DNA of 64,000 bases from Halictus rubicundus (Eukaryota > Arthropoda > Insecta > Hymenoptera > Halictidae), in NCBI RefSeq assembly GCF_050948215.1, contig NW_027488877.1, positions 62,001 to 126,000 of the forward strand, read 5' to 3'. Below, one piece after another: positions 42,247-52,446 of this stretch. A program made the position numbers and the translations under genes. The notes below the pieces were generated by a model. It ran no database searches, was not told where the DNA came from, and worked only from the letters and a program-made list of their open reading frames with translations. Positions within the stretch are counted from its first letter, which is position 1; every line of letters starts with the position of its first letter.

Positions 42247-42436
42247 GAAATGCGCACACTAATTTTAGACAGTGATGGAAATGCGGCCAAGTCGTGATTT
42301 ATTTCGGGTTACGTGCGCTTGATGTTAAGTGTCAAATCCATGTTTAGGATTTCCGGTGATGAATCTGTAAAATTAACCGAAACTAATTAATATTTGAAGT
42401 GTTAAAATGAATGGTTTTTAGAGTCTGTAGTAAATG

Positions 42437-42470
42437 TTAGGGTTAGGGTTAGGGTTAGTTGTTAGGGTTA
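42437..42470 (+). repeat. Short telomere-type TTAGGG run in the foldback core
   Basis: Three perfect TTAGGG units start at 42437, 42443 and 42449, followed by TTAG, a TTG interruption, and another TTAGGGTTA from 42462. The run lies inside the element, immediately internal to the right arm. It belongs to the transposon, not to a chromosome end. TTAGGG is the telomere repeat of many animals and fungi, but its presence here does not prove the host's telomere sequence. Confidence 0.85.
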
Positions 42471-42679
42471 TTTGTTCGCAATTCGCTTGTGTCCAGTTTT
42501 ATCTGTGCGCAATAAATAATGTTTCCAATTCTATTTATGCGCAATTGAGATGTGTCCGATTCTTCGTGTGCGCAATTGAAACGTGACCAATTCTTCTTGT
42601 GTCCAATCATACTGTGTCCAAAAGATATGTGCGCAATGTGTACGTGCGCAATCGTATTGTGCGCAACTGAAGGCCTCTC
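42469..42679 (-). repeat. Right inverted arm of the foldback element
   Basis: Reverse complement of the left arm, with the same order of TTGCGCAC and GGACACA motifs. Differences seen against the left arm include GAATTGGTCACG for GAATCGGAAACG, GCGCATAAATAG for GCGCACAAATAG, one extra T in ACATTATTTATTG, GAATTGCG for GAATCGCG, and AGAGGCCTTCAG for GGAGGCGCTCAG at the outer end. Confidence 0.9.
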
Positions 42680-42688
42680 ATCCTCTAT
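42680..42688 (+). other. Target-site duplication, right copy (ATCCTCTAT)
   Basis: Second copy of the 9-bp duplication abutting the right arm, followed by CCTATCATATCC. The same sequence follows the single 9-mer in the empty paralog at 43,973. Confidence 0.82.
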
Positions 42689-43779
42689 CCTATCATATCC
42701 TCTATCCTCTATCCTATCCTATCCTCTATCCTAGCCTATCCTCTATCCTATCCTATCCTCGATCCTATCCTATCCTCTATCCTATCCTATCCTCTATCCT
42801 ATCCTATCCTCTATCCTATTCTATCAACTATCCTATCCAATCCCCTATCCTATCGTCTATCCTATCCTATCCTATCCTCTATCCTATCCTATCCTCTATC
42901 CTATTCTATCAACTATCCTATCCAATCCCCTATCCTATCGTCTATCCTATCCTCTATCCTATCCTATCCTCTATCCTATCCTATCCTCTATCCTATCCTA
43001 TCCTCTATCCTATCCTATCCTCTATCCTATCCTATCCTCTATCCTATCCTATCCTCTATCCTATCCTATCCTCTATCCTATCCTATCCTCTATCCTATAC
43101 TCTATCCTATCCTATCCTCTATCCTATCCTATCCTCTATCCTATCCTATCCTCTATCCTATCCTATCCTCTATCCTATCCTATCCTCTATCCTATCCTAT
43201 CCTCTATCCTATCCTATCCTCTATCCTATCCTATCCTCTATCCTATCCTATCCTCTATCCTATCCTATCCTCTATCCTATCCTATCCTCTATCCTCTATC
43301 CTATCCTATCCTCTATCCTATCCTATCCTCTATCCTATCCTATCCTCTATCCTATCCTATCCTCTATCCTATACTCTATCGTATCCTATCCTCTATCGTA
43401 TCCTATCCTCTATCCTATAATATCCCATATAATATCCAATCCTCTATCCTATCCTCTATCCTATCCTCTATCCTATCCTTTCCTCTATCCTATACTATCC
43501 TCTATTCTATCCTATCCTCAATCCTACCCTATCCTCTATCCTATCCTCTATCCTATCCTTTCCTCTATCCTATACTATCCTCTATTCTATCCTATCCTCA
43601 ATCCTATCCTATCCTCTATCCTATTGTCTATCCTATCATATCCTCTATCCTATTCTCTATCCTACCCCTCCTCTATCCTATCCTATCCTCTATCCTATCC
43701 TATCCTCAATCCTATCCTATCCTCTATCCTATCCTCTATCCTATCCTTTCCTCTATCCTATCCTATCCTCTATTCTATC

Positions 43780-44034
43780 CTCTATCCGATCCTATCCTCT
43801 ATCCTATCCTATCCTCTATCCTATCCTATCCTGTATCCTATCCTATCCCCTATCGTCTCCTATCCTCTTTGCTATCCTATACTCTATCGTATCCTATCCT
43901 CTATCCTATCGTATCATCTATCCTATACTATCCTCTATCCTATATCCTATCCTATCCTATCCTATCCTCTATCCTATCATATCCTCTATCCTCTATCGTA
44001 TCCTATCCTCTATCCTAGCCTATCCTCTATCCTA
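43780..44034 (+). repeat. Unoccupied paralog of the foldback insertion site
   Basis: Aligns with 41,844-42,036 on its left part (offset 1,936 bp) and with 42,689-42,750 on its right part, with no insertion between. It shares rare variants with the occupied copy, such as ATCGTCTCCTATCCTCTTTG, ACTCTATCG and the unusual CTATCATATCCTCTATCCTC. One visible difference on each side is TATCGTATCATC for TATCCTATCATC and CTATCGTATCC for CTATCCTATCC. Confidence 0.8.
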
Positions 44035-46200
44035 TACTATCCTCTATTCTATCCTATCCTCAATCCTATCCTATCCTCTATCCTATTGTCTATCCTATCA
44101 TATCCTCTATCCTATTCTCTATCCTACCCCTCCTCTATCCTATCCTATCCTCTATCCTATCCTATCCTCAATCCTATCCTATCCTCTATCCTATCCTCTA
44201 TCCTATCCTTTCCTCTATCCTATCCTATCCTCTATTCTATCCTCTATCCGATCCTATCCTCTATCCTATCCTATCCTCTATCCTATCCTATCCTCTATCC
44301 TATCCTATCCTCTATCCTATCCTATCCTCTATCCTATCCTATCCTCTATCCTCTATCCTATCCTATCCTCTATCCTATCCTATCCTCTATCCTATCCTAT
44401 CCTCTATCCTATCCTATCCTCTATCCTATCCTATCCTCTATCCTATCCTATCCTCTATCCTATACTCTATCGTATCCTATCCTCTATCGTATCCTATCCT
44501 CTATCCTATAATATCCCATATAATATCCAATCCTCTATCCTATCCTCTATCCTATCCTCTATCCTATCCTTTCCTCTATCCTATACTATCCTCTATTCTA
44601 TCCTATCCTCAATCCTACCCTATCCTCTATCCTATCCTCTATCCTATCCTTTCCTCTATCCTATACTATCCTCTATTCTATCCTATCCTCAATCCTATCC
44701 TATCCTCTATCCTATTGTCTATCCTATCATATCCTCTATCCTATTCTCTATCCTACCCCTCCTCTATCCTATCCTATCCTCTATCCTATCCTATCCTCAA
44801 TCCTATCCTATCCTCTATCCTATCCTCTATCCTATCCTTTCCTCTATCCTATCCTATCCTCTATTCTATCCTATCCTATCCTATCCTCTATCCTATCCTA
44901 TCCTGTATCCTATCGTATCCTCTATCCTCTATCCTATCCTATCCTCTATCCTATCCTATCCTCCATCCTATCCTATCCTCTATCCTATCCTATCCTCTAT
45001 CCTATCCTATCCTCTATCCTATCCTATCCTCTATCCTATCCTATCCTCTATCCTATCCTATCCTCTATCCTATCCTATCCTCTATCCTATGCTATCCTCT
45101 ACCCTATCCTATCCTCTATCCTATCCTATCCTCTATCCTATCCTATCCTGTATCCTATCCAATCCTCTATCCTATCCTATCATCTATCCTCAATCCTATC
45201 CTTTCCTCTATCCTATCCAATCCTCTATCCTATCCTATCCTCTATCCTATCCTATCCTATCCTCTATCCTATCCTCCATCCTCCATCCTATCCTATCCTC
45301 TATCCTATCCTATCCTCTATCCTATCCTATCCTCTATCCTATCCTATCCTCTATCCTATCCTATCCTCTATCCTATCCTATCCTCTATCCTATCCTATCC
45401 TCTATCCTATCCTATCCTCTATCCTATCCTATCCTCTATCCTATCCTATCCTCTATCCTATCCTATCCTCTATCCTATCCTATCCTCTATCCCATAATAT
45501 CCTCTATCCTATCCTATCCTCTATCCTATCCTATCCTCTATCCTATCCTATCAAATCCCCTATCCTATTCTCTATCCTATGATATCCTGTATCCTATCCA
45601 ATCCTCTATCCTATCCTATTATCTATCCTCAATCCTATCCTTTCCTCTATAATATCCAATCCTCTATCCTATCATATCCTATCCTATCCTATCCTCTATC
45701 CTATCCTATCGTCTATCCTATCTTCTATCCTATCCTATCCTCTATCCTATCAAATCCCCTATCCTATCCTCTATCCTATCCTATCCTCTGTCCTATCCTA
45801 TCCTCTATCCTATCCTATCCTCTATCCTATCCTATCCTCTATCCTATGATATCCTGTATCCTATCCAATCCTCTATCCTATCCTATTATCTATCCTCAAT
45901 CCTATCCTTTCCTCTATCCTATCCAGTCCTCTATCCTATCCTATCCTATCCTCTATCCTATCTTCTATCCTATCCTATCCTCTATCCTATCTTCTATCCT
46001 ATCCTATCCTCTATCCTATCTTCTATCCTATCCTATCCTCTATCCTATCAAATCCCCTATCCTATCCTCTATCCTATCCTATCCTCTGTCCTATCCTATC
46101 CTCTATCCTATCCTATCCTCTATCCTATCCTATCCTCTATCCTATCCTATCCTCTATCCTATCCTATCCTCTATCCTATCCTATCCTCTATCCTATCCTA

Positions 46201-46416
46201 CCCTCCATCCTATGCTATCCTCTATCCTATCCTATCCTATCCTGTATCCTATCCTCTATCCTAGCCTATCCTCTATCCTATCCTATCCAATCCCCTATCC
46301 TATCCTATCCTGTATCCAATCCTATCCTCAATCTTATCCTTTCCTGTATCCTATCCTATCCTCTATCCTCTATCCTATCCTATCCTCTATCCTATCCTAT
46401 CCTCTATCCTATCCTA
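46201..46416 (+). repeat. 216-bp higher-order repeat unit, left of the solo LTR
   Basis: A 216-bp satellite unit beginning CCCTCCATCCTATGC and carrying CCTAGCC, CCAATCCCC, TGTATCCAATCC and CCTCAATC markers in that order. The next unit begins at 46,417, where the LTR has inserted, and resumes at 47,032. The same unit with the same 216-bp spacing lies intact at 59,571-59,786 and again from 59,787. A single related start lies at 40,659. Confidence 0.85.
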
Positions 46417-46421
46417 CCCTC
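46417..46421 (+). other. Target-site duplication of solo LTR, left (CCCTC)
   Basis: 5-bp CCCTC directly before TGTATACG. It is part of the satellite variant CTACCCTCCATCC and occurs once in the unoccupied copies. Confidence 0.85.
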
Positions 46422-46533
46422 TGTATACGAAGGTCACGATGTAGGAGTTTCGTTGCCTTCTCTCAATATGTATTTTAATAATATTGAGCACCTTGGAATA
46501 ATAATGAATGTAACACCGTTGACTATATACAAC

Positions 46534-46539
46534 TTTATT
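46534..46539 (-). promoter_or_regulatory. Candidate polyadenylation signal of the LTR (AATAAA)
   Basis: AATAAA read on the minus strand, about 490 bp from the LTR's minus-strand 5' end and about 110 bp before its 3' end, as expected near the R region. It is a six-base match and so only suggestive; it is the main reason for the chosen orientation. Confidence 0.45.
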
Positions 46540-46847
46540 ACACTTTGTACATGGATGAAGTTCGCGATATCTGGTTGTTGTAGAGAGTTCGTCTCGTCTA
46601 GTCGCGTTTTCGATTTGTTCTGTTCTGTCTTGTCGTGTCCTGTCCATCGTCAGTTTGGTTTCTTCGTGATTGGAGGAATTTGGATTTAGGTGGGAAAATA
46701 TGGCGTTTCGTAATTGGTCGTGGGTGCATTGGGAGGAGTTTTTGAGTTGTTGAGAGTGGGAGACAGTCAGGAAATTCCTTGGTTTTGTCTTCGTTCGTCA
46801 ATAGCGTGATTTATGGTACAAGTTCCGTTCGTCGTTTCGTTCGGTCG

Positions 46848-46940
46848 CACGTGCTGTCCGTCTGTCGGGATTGGGGTTGTCGAATTGCAGTGGTCATAAA
46901 TTAGTTTTCTCGGTTCTGGTATTTTGCTGATTCGCACGTG
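46848..46940 (-). promoter_or_regulatory. Paired CGCACGTG (E-box) motifs in the LTR
   Basis: The 9-mer TCGCACGTG occurs twice, with CACGTG cores at 46848-46853 and 46935-46940, 87 bp apart. Both lie in the first third of the LTR if it reads on the minus strand, where U3 enhancer sites would be. CACGTG is the core bound by bHLH factors such as Myc/Max or USF in animals. Function here is inference. Confidence 0.35.
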
Positions 46941-47013
46941 TTTTTTAGGGTACATCCCTTTCAGGTATGTCCCTTTATCGCAACGGTCGAACGGTACGGT
47001 ACGGTCGATCTTC

Positions 47014-47033
47014 GGTGTTGCCGTCGCAACACC
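47014..47033. other. Terminal hairpin of the LTR (8-bp stem, 4-nt loop)
   Basis: GGTGTTGC and GCAACACC form a perfect 8-bp stem around CGTC, so the LTR terminus TGTTGC is present as a palindrome. The last two bases of the stem fall in the target duplication. Some LTRs have such terminal inverted structures; it may only reflect the end sequence. Confidence 0.7.
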
Positions 47034-47036
47034 CTC
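47032..47036 (+). other. Target-site duplication of solo LTR, right (CCCTC)
   Basis: 5-bp CCCTC directly after CGCAACA, followed by CATCCTATGC as in the empty copies. Confidence 0.85.
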
Positions 47037-49289
47037 CATCCTATGCTATCCTCTATCCTATCCTATCCTATCCTGTATCCTATCCTCTATCCTAGCCTAT
47101 CCTCTATCCTATCCTATCCAATCCCCTATCCTATCCTATCCTGTATCCAATCCTATCCTCAATCCTATCCTTTCCTGTATCCTATCCTATCCTCTATCCT
47201 CTATCCTATCCTATCCTCTATCCTATCGTATCCTCTATCCAATCGTATCCTCTATCCTATCCTATCCACTATCTTATCCTATCCTCTATCCTATCCTATC
47301 CTCTATCCTATCCTATCCTCTATCCTATCCTATCCTCTATCCTATTCTATCCTCTGTCCTACCCTATCCTCTATCCTATCCTATCCTCTATCCTATCCTA
47401 TCCTATCCTCTATCCTATCCTATCCTCTATCCTATCCTCTATCCTATCCTCTATCCTATCCTCTATCCTATCCTATCCTCTATCCTACCCTATCCTCTAT
47501 CCTATCCTATCCTCTATCCTATCCTATCTTCTATCCTATCCTATCAAATCCCCTATCCTATTCTCTATCCTATGATATCCTGTATCGTATCCAATCCACT
47601 ATCCTATCCTATTATCTATCCTCAATACTATCCTTTCCTCTATCCTATCCAATCCTCTATCCTATCCTATCGTATCCTCTATCCTACACTCTATCCTATC
47701 CTATCCTCTATCCTATCCTATCGTCTATCCCATCTTCTATCCTATCCTATCCTCTATCCTATCAAATCCCCTATCATATCCTCTATCCTATCCTATCCTC
47801 TATCCTATCCTATCCTCTATCCTATCCTATCCTCTATCCTATCCTATCCTCTATCCTATCCTATCCTCTATCCTATCCTATCCTCTATCCTATTCTATCC
47901 TCTATCCTATCCTATCCTCTATCCTATCCTATCCTCTATCCTATCCTATCCTCTGTCCTATCCTATCCTCTATCCTATCCTATCGTTTATCCTATCCTAT
48001 CGTTTATCCTATCCTCTATCCTATCCTATACTCTATCCTATCCTATCCTCTACCTTATCCTATCCTCTATCCTATACAATCCTCTATCCTATCCTATCCT
48101 CTATCCTATCCTATCCTCTATCCTATCCTATCCTCTATCCTATCCTATCCTGTATCCTATCGTATCCTCTATCCTGTATCCTATCCTATCCTGTATCCTA
48201 TCGTATCCTCTATCCAATCGTATCCTCTATCCTATCCTATACTCTATCCTATGCTATCTTCTATCCTATCCTATCCTCTATCCTATCCTATCCTCTATCC
48301 TATCCTATCCTATCCTCTATCCTATCCTATCCTCTATCCTATCCTATCCTCTATCCTATGCTATCCTCTATCCTATTCTATCCTCTATCCTATCCTATCC
48401 TCTATCCTATCCTATCCTCTATCCTATCCTATCCTCTATCCTATCCTATCCTCTATCCTATCCTATCCTCTATCCTATCCTATCCTCTATCCTATCCTAT
48501 CAAATCCCCTATCCTATTCTCTATCCTATGATATCCTGTATCCTATCCAATCCTCAATCCTATCCTTTCCTCTATCCTATCCAATCCTCTATCCTATCCT
48601 ATCCTATCCTCTATCCTATCCTCTATCCTATCCTATCGTCTATCCTATCTTCTATCCTATCCTATCCTCTATCCTATCAAATCCCCTATCCTATCCTCTA
48701 TCCTATCCTATCCTCTGCCCTATCCAATCCTCTATCCTATCCTATCCTCTATCCTATCCTATCCTATCCTGTATCCTATCCTATCCTCTATCCTATCCTA
48801 TCCTCTATCCTATCCTATCTTCTATCCTATCCTATCCTCTATCCTATCAAATCTCCTATCCTATTCTCTATCCTATCCTATCCTGTATCCTATCCAATCC
48901 TCTATCCTATCCTATCATCTATCCTCAATCCTATCCTTTCCTCTATCCTATCCAATCCTCTATCCTATCCTATCCTCTATCCTATCCTATCCTCTATCCT
49001 ATCCTATCCTGTATCCTATCCAATCCTCTATCCTATCCTATCTTCTATCCTATCCTATCCTGTCCTCTATCCTATCCTATCCTCTATCCTATCCTATCCT
49101 CCATCCTATCCTATCCTCTATCCTATCCTATCCTCTATCCTATCCTATCCTCTATCCTATCCTATCCTCTATCCTATCCTATCCTCTATCCTATCCTATC
49201 CTCTATCCTATCCTATCCTCTATCCTATCCTATCCTCTATCCTATCCTATCCTCTATCCTATCCTATCCTCTATCCTATCCTATCCTAT

Positions 49290-51080
49290 CCTCTATCCTA
49301 TCCTCTATCCTATCCTCTATCCTATCCTATCCTCTATCCTATCCTATCGTCTATCCTATCTTCTATCCTATCCTATCCTCTGTCCTATCAAATCCCCTAT
49401 CCTATCCTCTATCCTATCCTATCCTCTGTCCTATCCTATCCTCTATCCTATAATATGCTCTATCCTATCCTATCCTCTATCCTATCCTATCCTCTATCCT
49501 ATCCTATTTTCTATCCTATCCTATCCTCTATCCTATCCTCTATCCAATCCTCTATCCTATCCTCTATACTATCAAATCCCCTATCCTATCCTCTGTCCTA
49601 TCCTATCCTCTATCCTATCCTATCCTCTATCCTATCCTATCCTATCCTCTATCCTATCCTATCCTGTATCCTATCGTATCCTCTATCCTCTATCCTATCC
49701 TATCCTCTATCCTATCCTATCCTCTATCCTATCCTATCCTCTATCCTATCCTATCCTCTATCCTATCCTATCCTCTATCCTATCCTATTTTCTATCCTAT
49801 CCTATCCTCTATCCTATCCTATCCTCTATCCTATCCTATCCTGTATCCTATCGTATCCTCTATCCTCTATCCTATCCTATCCTCTATCCTATCCTATCCT
49901 CTATCCTATCCAATCCTCTATCCTATCCTATCCTCTATCCTATAATATGCTCTATCCTATCCTATCCTCTATCCTATCCTATCCTCTATCCTATCCTATC
50001 CTCTATCCTATCCTATCCTCTATCCTATCCTATCCTCTATCCTATCCTATCCTCTATCCTATCCTATCCTCTATCCTATCCTATCCTGTATCCTATCGTA
50101 TCCTCTATCCTCTATCCTATCCTATCCTCTATCCTATCCTATCCTCTATCCTATCCTATCCTCTATCCTATCCTATCCTCTATCCTATCCTATCCTCTAT
50201 CCTATCCTATCCTCTATCCTATCCTATCCTCTATCCTATCCTATCCTCTATCCTATCCTATCCTCTATCCTATCCTATCCTCTATCCTATCCTATCCTCT
50301 ATCCTATCCTATCCTATCCTCTATCCTATCCTCTATCCTATCCTCTATCCTATCCTATCCTCTATACTATCCTATCGTCTATCCTATCTTCTATCCTATC
50401 CTATCCTCTGTCCTATCAAATCCCCTATCCTATCCTCTATCCTATCCTATCCTCTGTCCTATCCTATCCTCTATCCTATAATATGCTCTATCCTATCCTA
50501 TCCTCTATCCTATCCTATCCTCTATCCTATCCTATTTTCTATCCTATCCTATCCTCTATCCTATCCTCTATCCAATCCTCTATCCTATCCTCTATACTAT
50601 CAAATCCCCTATCCTATCCTCTGTCCTATCCTATCCTCTATCCTATCCTATCCTCTATCCTATCCTATCCTATCCTCTATCCTATCCTATCCTGTATCCT
50701 ATCGTATCCTCTATCCTCTATCCTATCCTATCCTCTATCCTATCCTATCCTCTATCCTATCCTATCCTCTATCCTATCCTATCCTCTATCCTATCCTATC
50801 CTCTATCCTATCCTATTTTCTATCCTATCCTATCCTCTATCCTATCCTATCCTCTATCCTATCCTATCCTGTATCCTATCGTATCCTCTATCCTCTATCC
50901 TATCCTATCCTCTATCCTATCCTATCCTCTATCCTATCCAATCCTCTATCCTATCCTATCCTCTATCCTATAATATGCTCTATCCTATCCTATCCTCTAT
51001 CCTATCCTATCCTCTATCCTATCCTATCCTCTATCCTATCCTATCCTCTATTCTATCCTATCCTCTATCCTATCCTATCC
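49290..51080 (+). repeat. Tandem duplication at about 1,028-bp spacing
   Basis: CTGTCCTATCAAATCCCC (near 49,380 and 50,408) and CTATAATATGCTC (near 49,449 and 50,477) repeat with a 1,028-bp offset. Further right the offset shrinks to about 994 bp, so the copies have lost or gained a few 12-bp or 5-bp words. Confidence 0.72.
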
Positions 51081-52446
51081 TGTATCCTATCGTATCCTCT
51101 ATCCTCTATCCTATCCTATCCTCTATCCTATCCTATCCTCTATCCTATCCTATCCTCTATCCTATCCTATCCTCTATCCTATCCTATCCTCTATCCTATC
51201 CTATCCTCTATCCTAATCTATCCTCTATCCTATCCTATATTCTATCCTATCCTATCCTCTATCCTATCCTATCCTCTATCCTATCCTCTATCCTATCCTC
51301 TATCCTATCCTATCCTGTATACTATCGTATCCTCTATCCTATCCAATCCTCTATCCTATCCTGTCCTCTATCCTATCCTATCCTCTATCCTATCCTATCC
51401 TCTATCCTATCCTATCCTCTATCCTATCCTATCCTCTATCCTATCCTATCCTCTATCCTATCCTATCCTCTATCCTATCCTATCCTCTATCCTATCCTAT
51501 CCTCTATCCTATCCTATCCTCTATCCTATCCTATCCTCTATCCTATCCTATCCTCTATCCTATCCTATCCTCTATCCTATCCTATCCTCTATCCTATCCT
51601 ATCCTCTATCCTATCCTATCCTCTATCCTATCCTATCCTATCCTCTATCCTATCCTATCCTGTATCCTATCGTATCCTCTATCCTCTATCCTATCCTATC
51701 CTCTGTCCTATCCTATCCTCTATCCTATCCTATCCTCTATCCTATCCTATCCTCTATCCTATCCTATCCTCTATCCTAATCTATCCTCTATCCTATCCTA
51801 TATTCTATCCTATCCTATCCTCTATCCTATCCTATCCTCTATCCTATCCTATCCTCTATCCTATCCTCTATCCTATCCTATCCTCTATCCTATCCAATCC
51901 TCTATCCTATCCTATCCTCTATCCTATCCTATCCTCTATCCTATCCTATCCTCTATCCTATCCTATCCTCTATCCTATCCTATCCTCTATCCTATCCTAT
52001 CCTCTATCCTATCCTTTCCTCTATCCTATCCTATCCTCTATCCTATCCTATCCTCTATCCTATCCTATCCTCTATCATATCCTATCAAATCCCCTATCCT
52101 ATTCTCTATCCTATGATATCCTGTATCCTATCCAATCCTCAATCCTATCCTTTCCTCTATCCTATCCAATCCTCTATCCTATCCTATCCTATCCTCTATC
52201 CTATCCTCTATCCTATCCTATCGTCTATCCTATCTTCTATCCTATCCTATCCTCTATCCTATCAAATCCCCTATCCTATCCTCTATCCTATCCTATCCTA
52301 TCCTATCCTCTATCCTATCCTATCCTCTATCCTATCCTATCCTCCATCCTATCCTATCCTCTATCCTATCCTATCCTCTATCCTATCCTATCCTCTATCC
52401 TATCCTATCCTCTACCCTATCCTATCCTCTATCCTATCCTATCCTC

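Larger units (their letters stand above)
42037..42679. mobile_element. Foldback / MULE-like non-autonomous DNA transposon, 643 bp
   Basis: This is an island of non-satellite sequence bounded by long inverted arms (42037-42246 and 42469-42679). The arms are about 95% identical by eye: about ten mismatches and one 1-nt indel in 210 bp. Outer ends are GGGAGGC on the left and, reverse-complemented, GAGAGGC on the right. A 9-bp direct repeat, ATCCTCTAT, flanks it (42028-42036 and 42680-42688). Removing the element and one 9-bp copy restores a sequence that matches the uninterrupted satellite at about 43,780-44,034, so the insertion and its 9-bp duplication are directly supported. Long internally repetitive arms with a 9-bp duplication fit foldback elements or non-autonomous Mutator-like elements. 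There is no transposase; the 222-bp core is non-coding. Short open frames over the arms (for example 42046-42243 on the minus strand) are by-products of the inverted repeat. Confidence 0.9.
42689..46416 (+). repeat. Satellite array between the two mobile elements (B/C mixture)
   Basis: Same 12-bp satellite and orientation. It contains two copies, 1,093 bp apart, of a segment starting ATAATATCCCATATAATATCC (near 43,414 and 44,507; related copy near 40,981). It also holds the unoccupied paralog of the foldback target (43,780-44,034). Recurrent variants include CTACCCCTCC, CTATTGTCTATCC, TCAAATCCCC and ATTATCTATCCTCAATCC. At 46,201-46,416 lies a 216-bp higher-order unit starting CCCTCCATCC. No gene seen. 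Confidence 0.95.
46422..47031 (-). mobile_element. Solo LTR of an LTR retrotransposon, 610 bp
   Basis: Non-satellite, CpG-containing island that starts TGTATACG and ends CGCAACA on the + strand, giving the TG...CA termini of LTRs. CCCTC flanks it on both sides (46417-46421 and 47032-47036), a 5-bp target duplication typical of Ty3/gypsy, Bel/Pao and copia-type insertions. The empty site (CTACCCTCCATCC, with one CCCTC) is present in related copies at 40,659, 46,201, 52,517, 59,571 and 59,787. Satellite abuts both ends, so there is no internal region, primer-binding site or polypurine tract; this is a solo LTR left by LTR-LTR recombination. Orientation is taken as minus because an AATAAA lies on that strand about 115 bp before its 3' end, but this is not certain. 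Open frames of 77, 78 and 90 codons inside it are not convincing genes. Family not identifiable by eye. Confidence 0.88.

Noticed and set aside
42437..42470. Chromosome end or telomere fusion point at the TTAGGG run
   Set aside because: Only about four to five units, fully inside a transposon with intact arms and target duplication, with satellite on both sides.
46414..47039. Small open frames of 67-90 codons in the LTR island
   Set aside because: They overlap each other on both strands, one runs out of satellite, and none has recognisable motifs; the region is better explained as a solo LTR.
46990..47040. Helitron 3' end (hairpin near the edge of the island)
   Set aside because: No CTRR terminus follows the hairpin, while TG...CA ends and a 5-bp duplication support an LTR.
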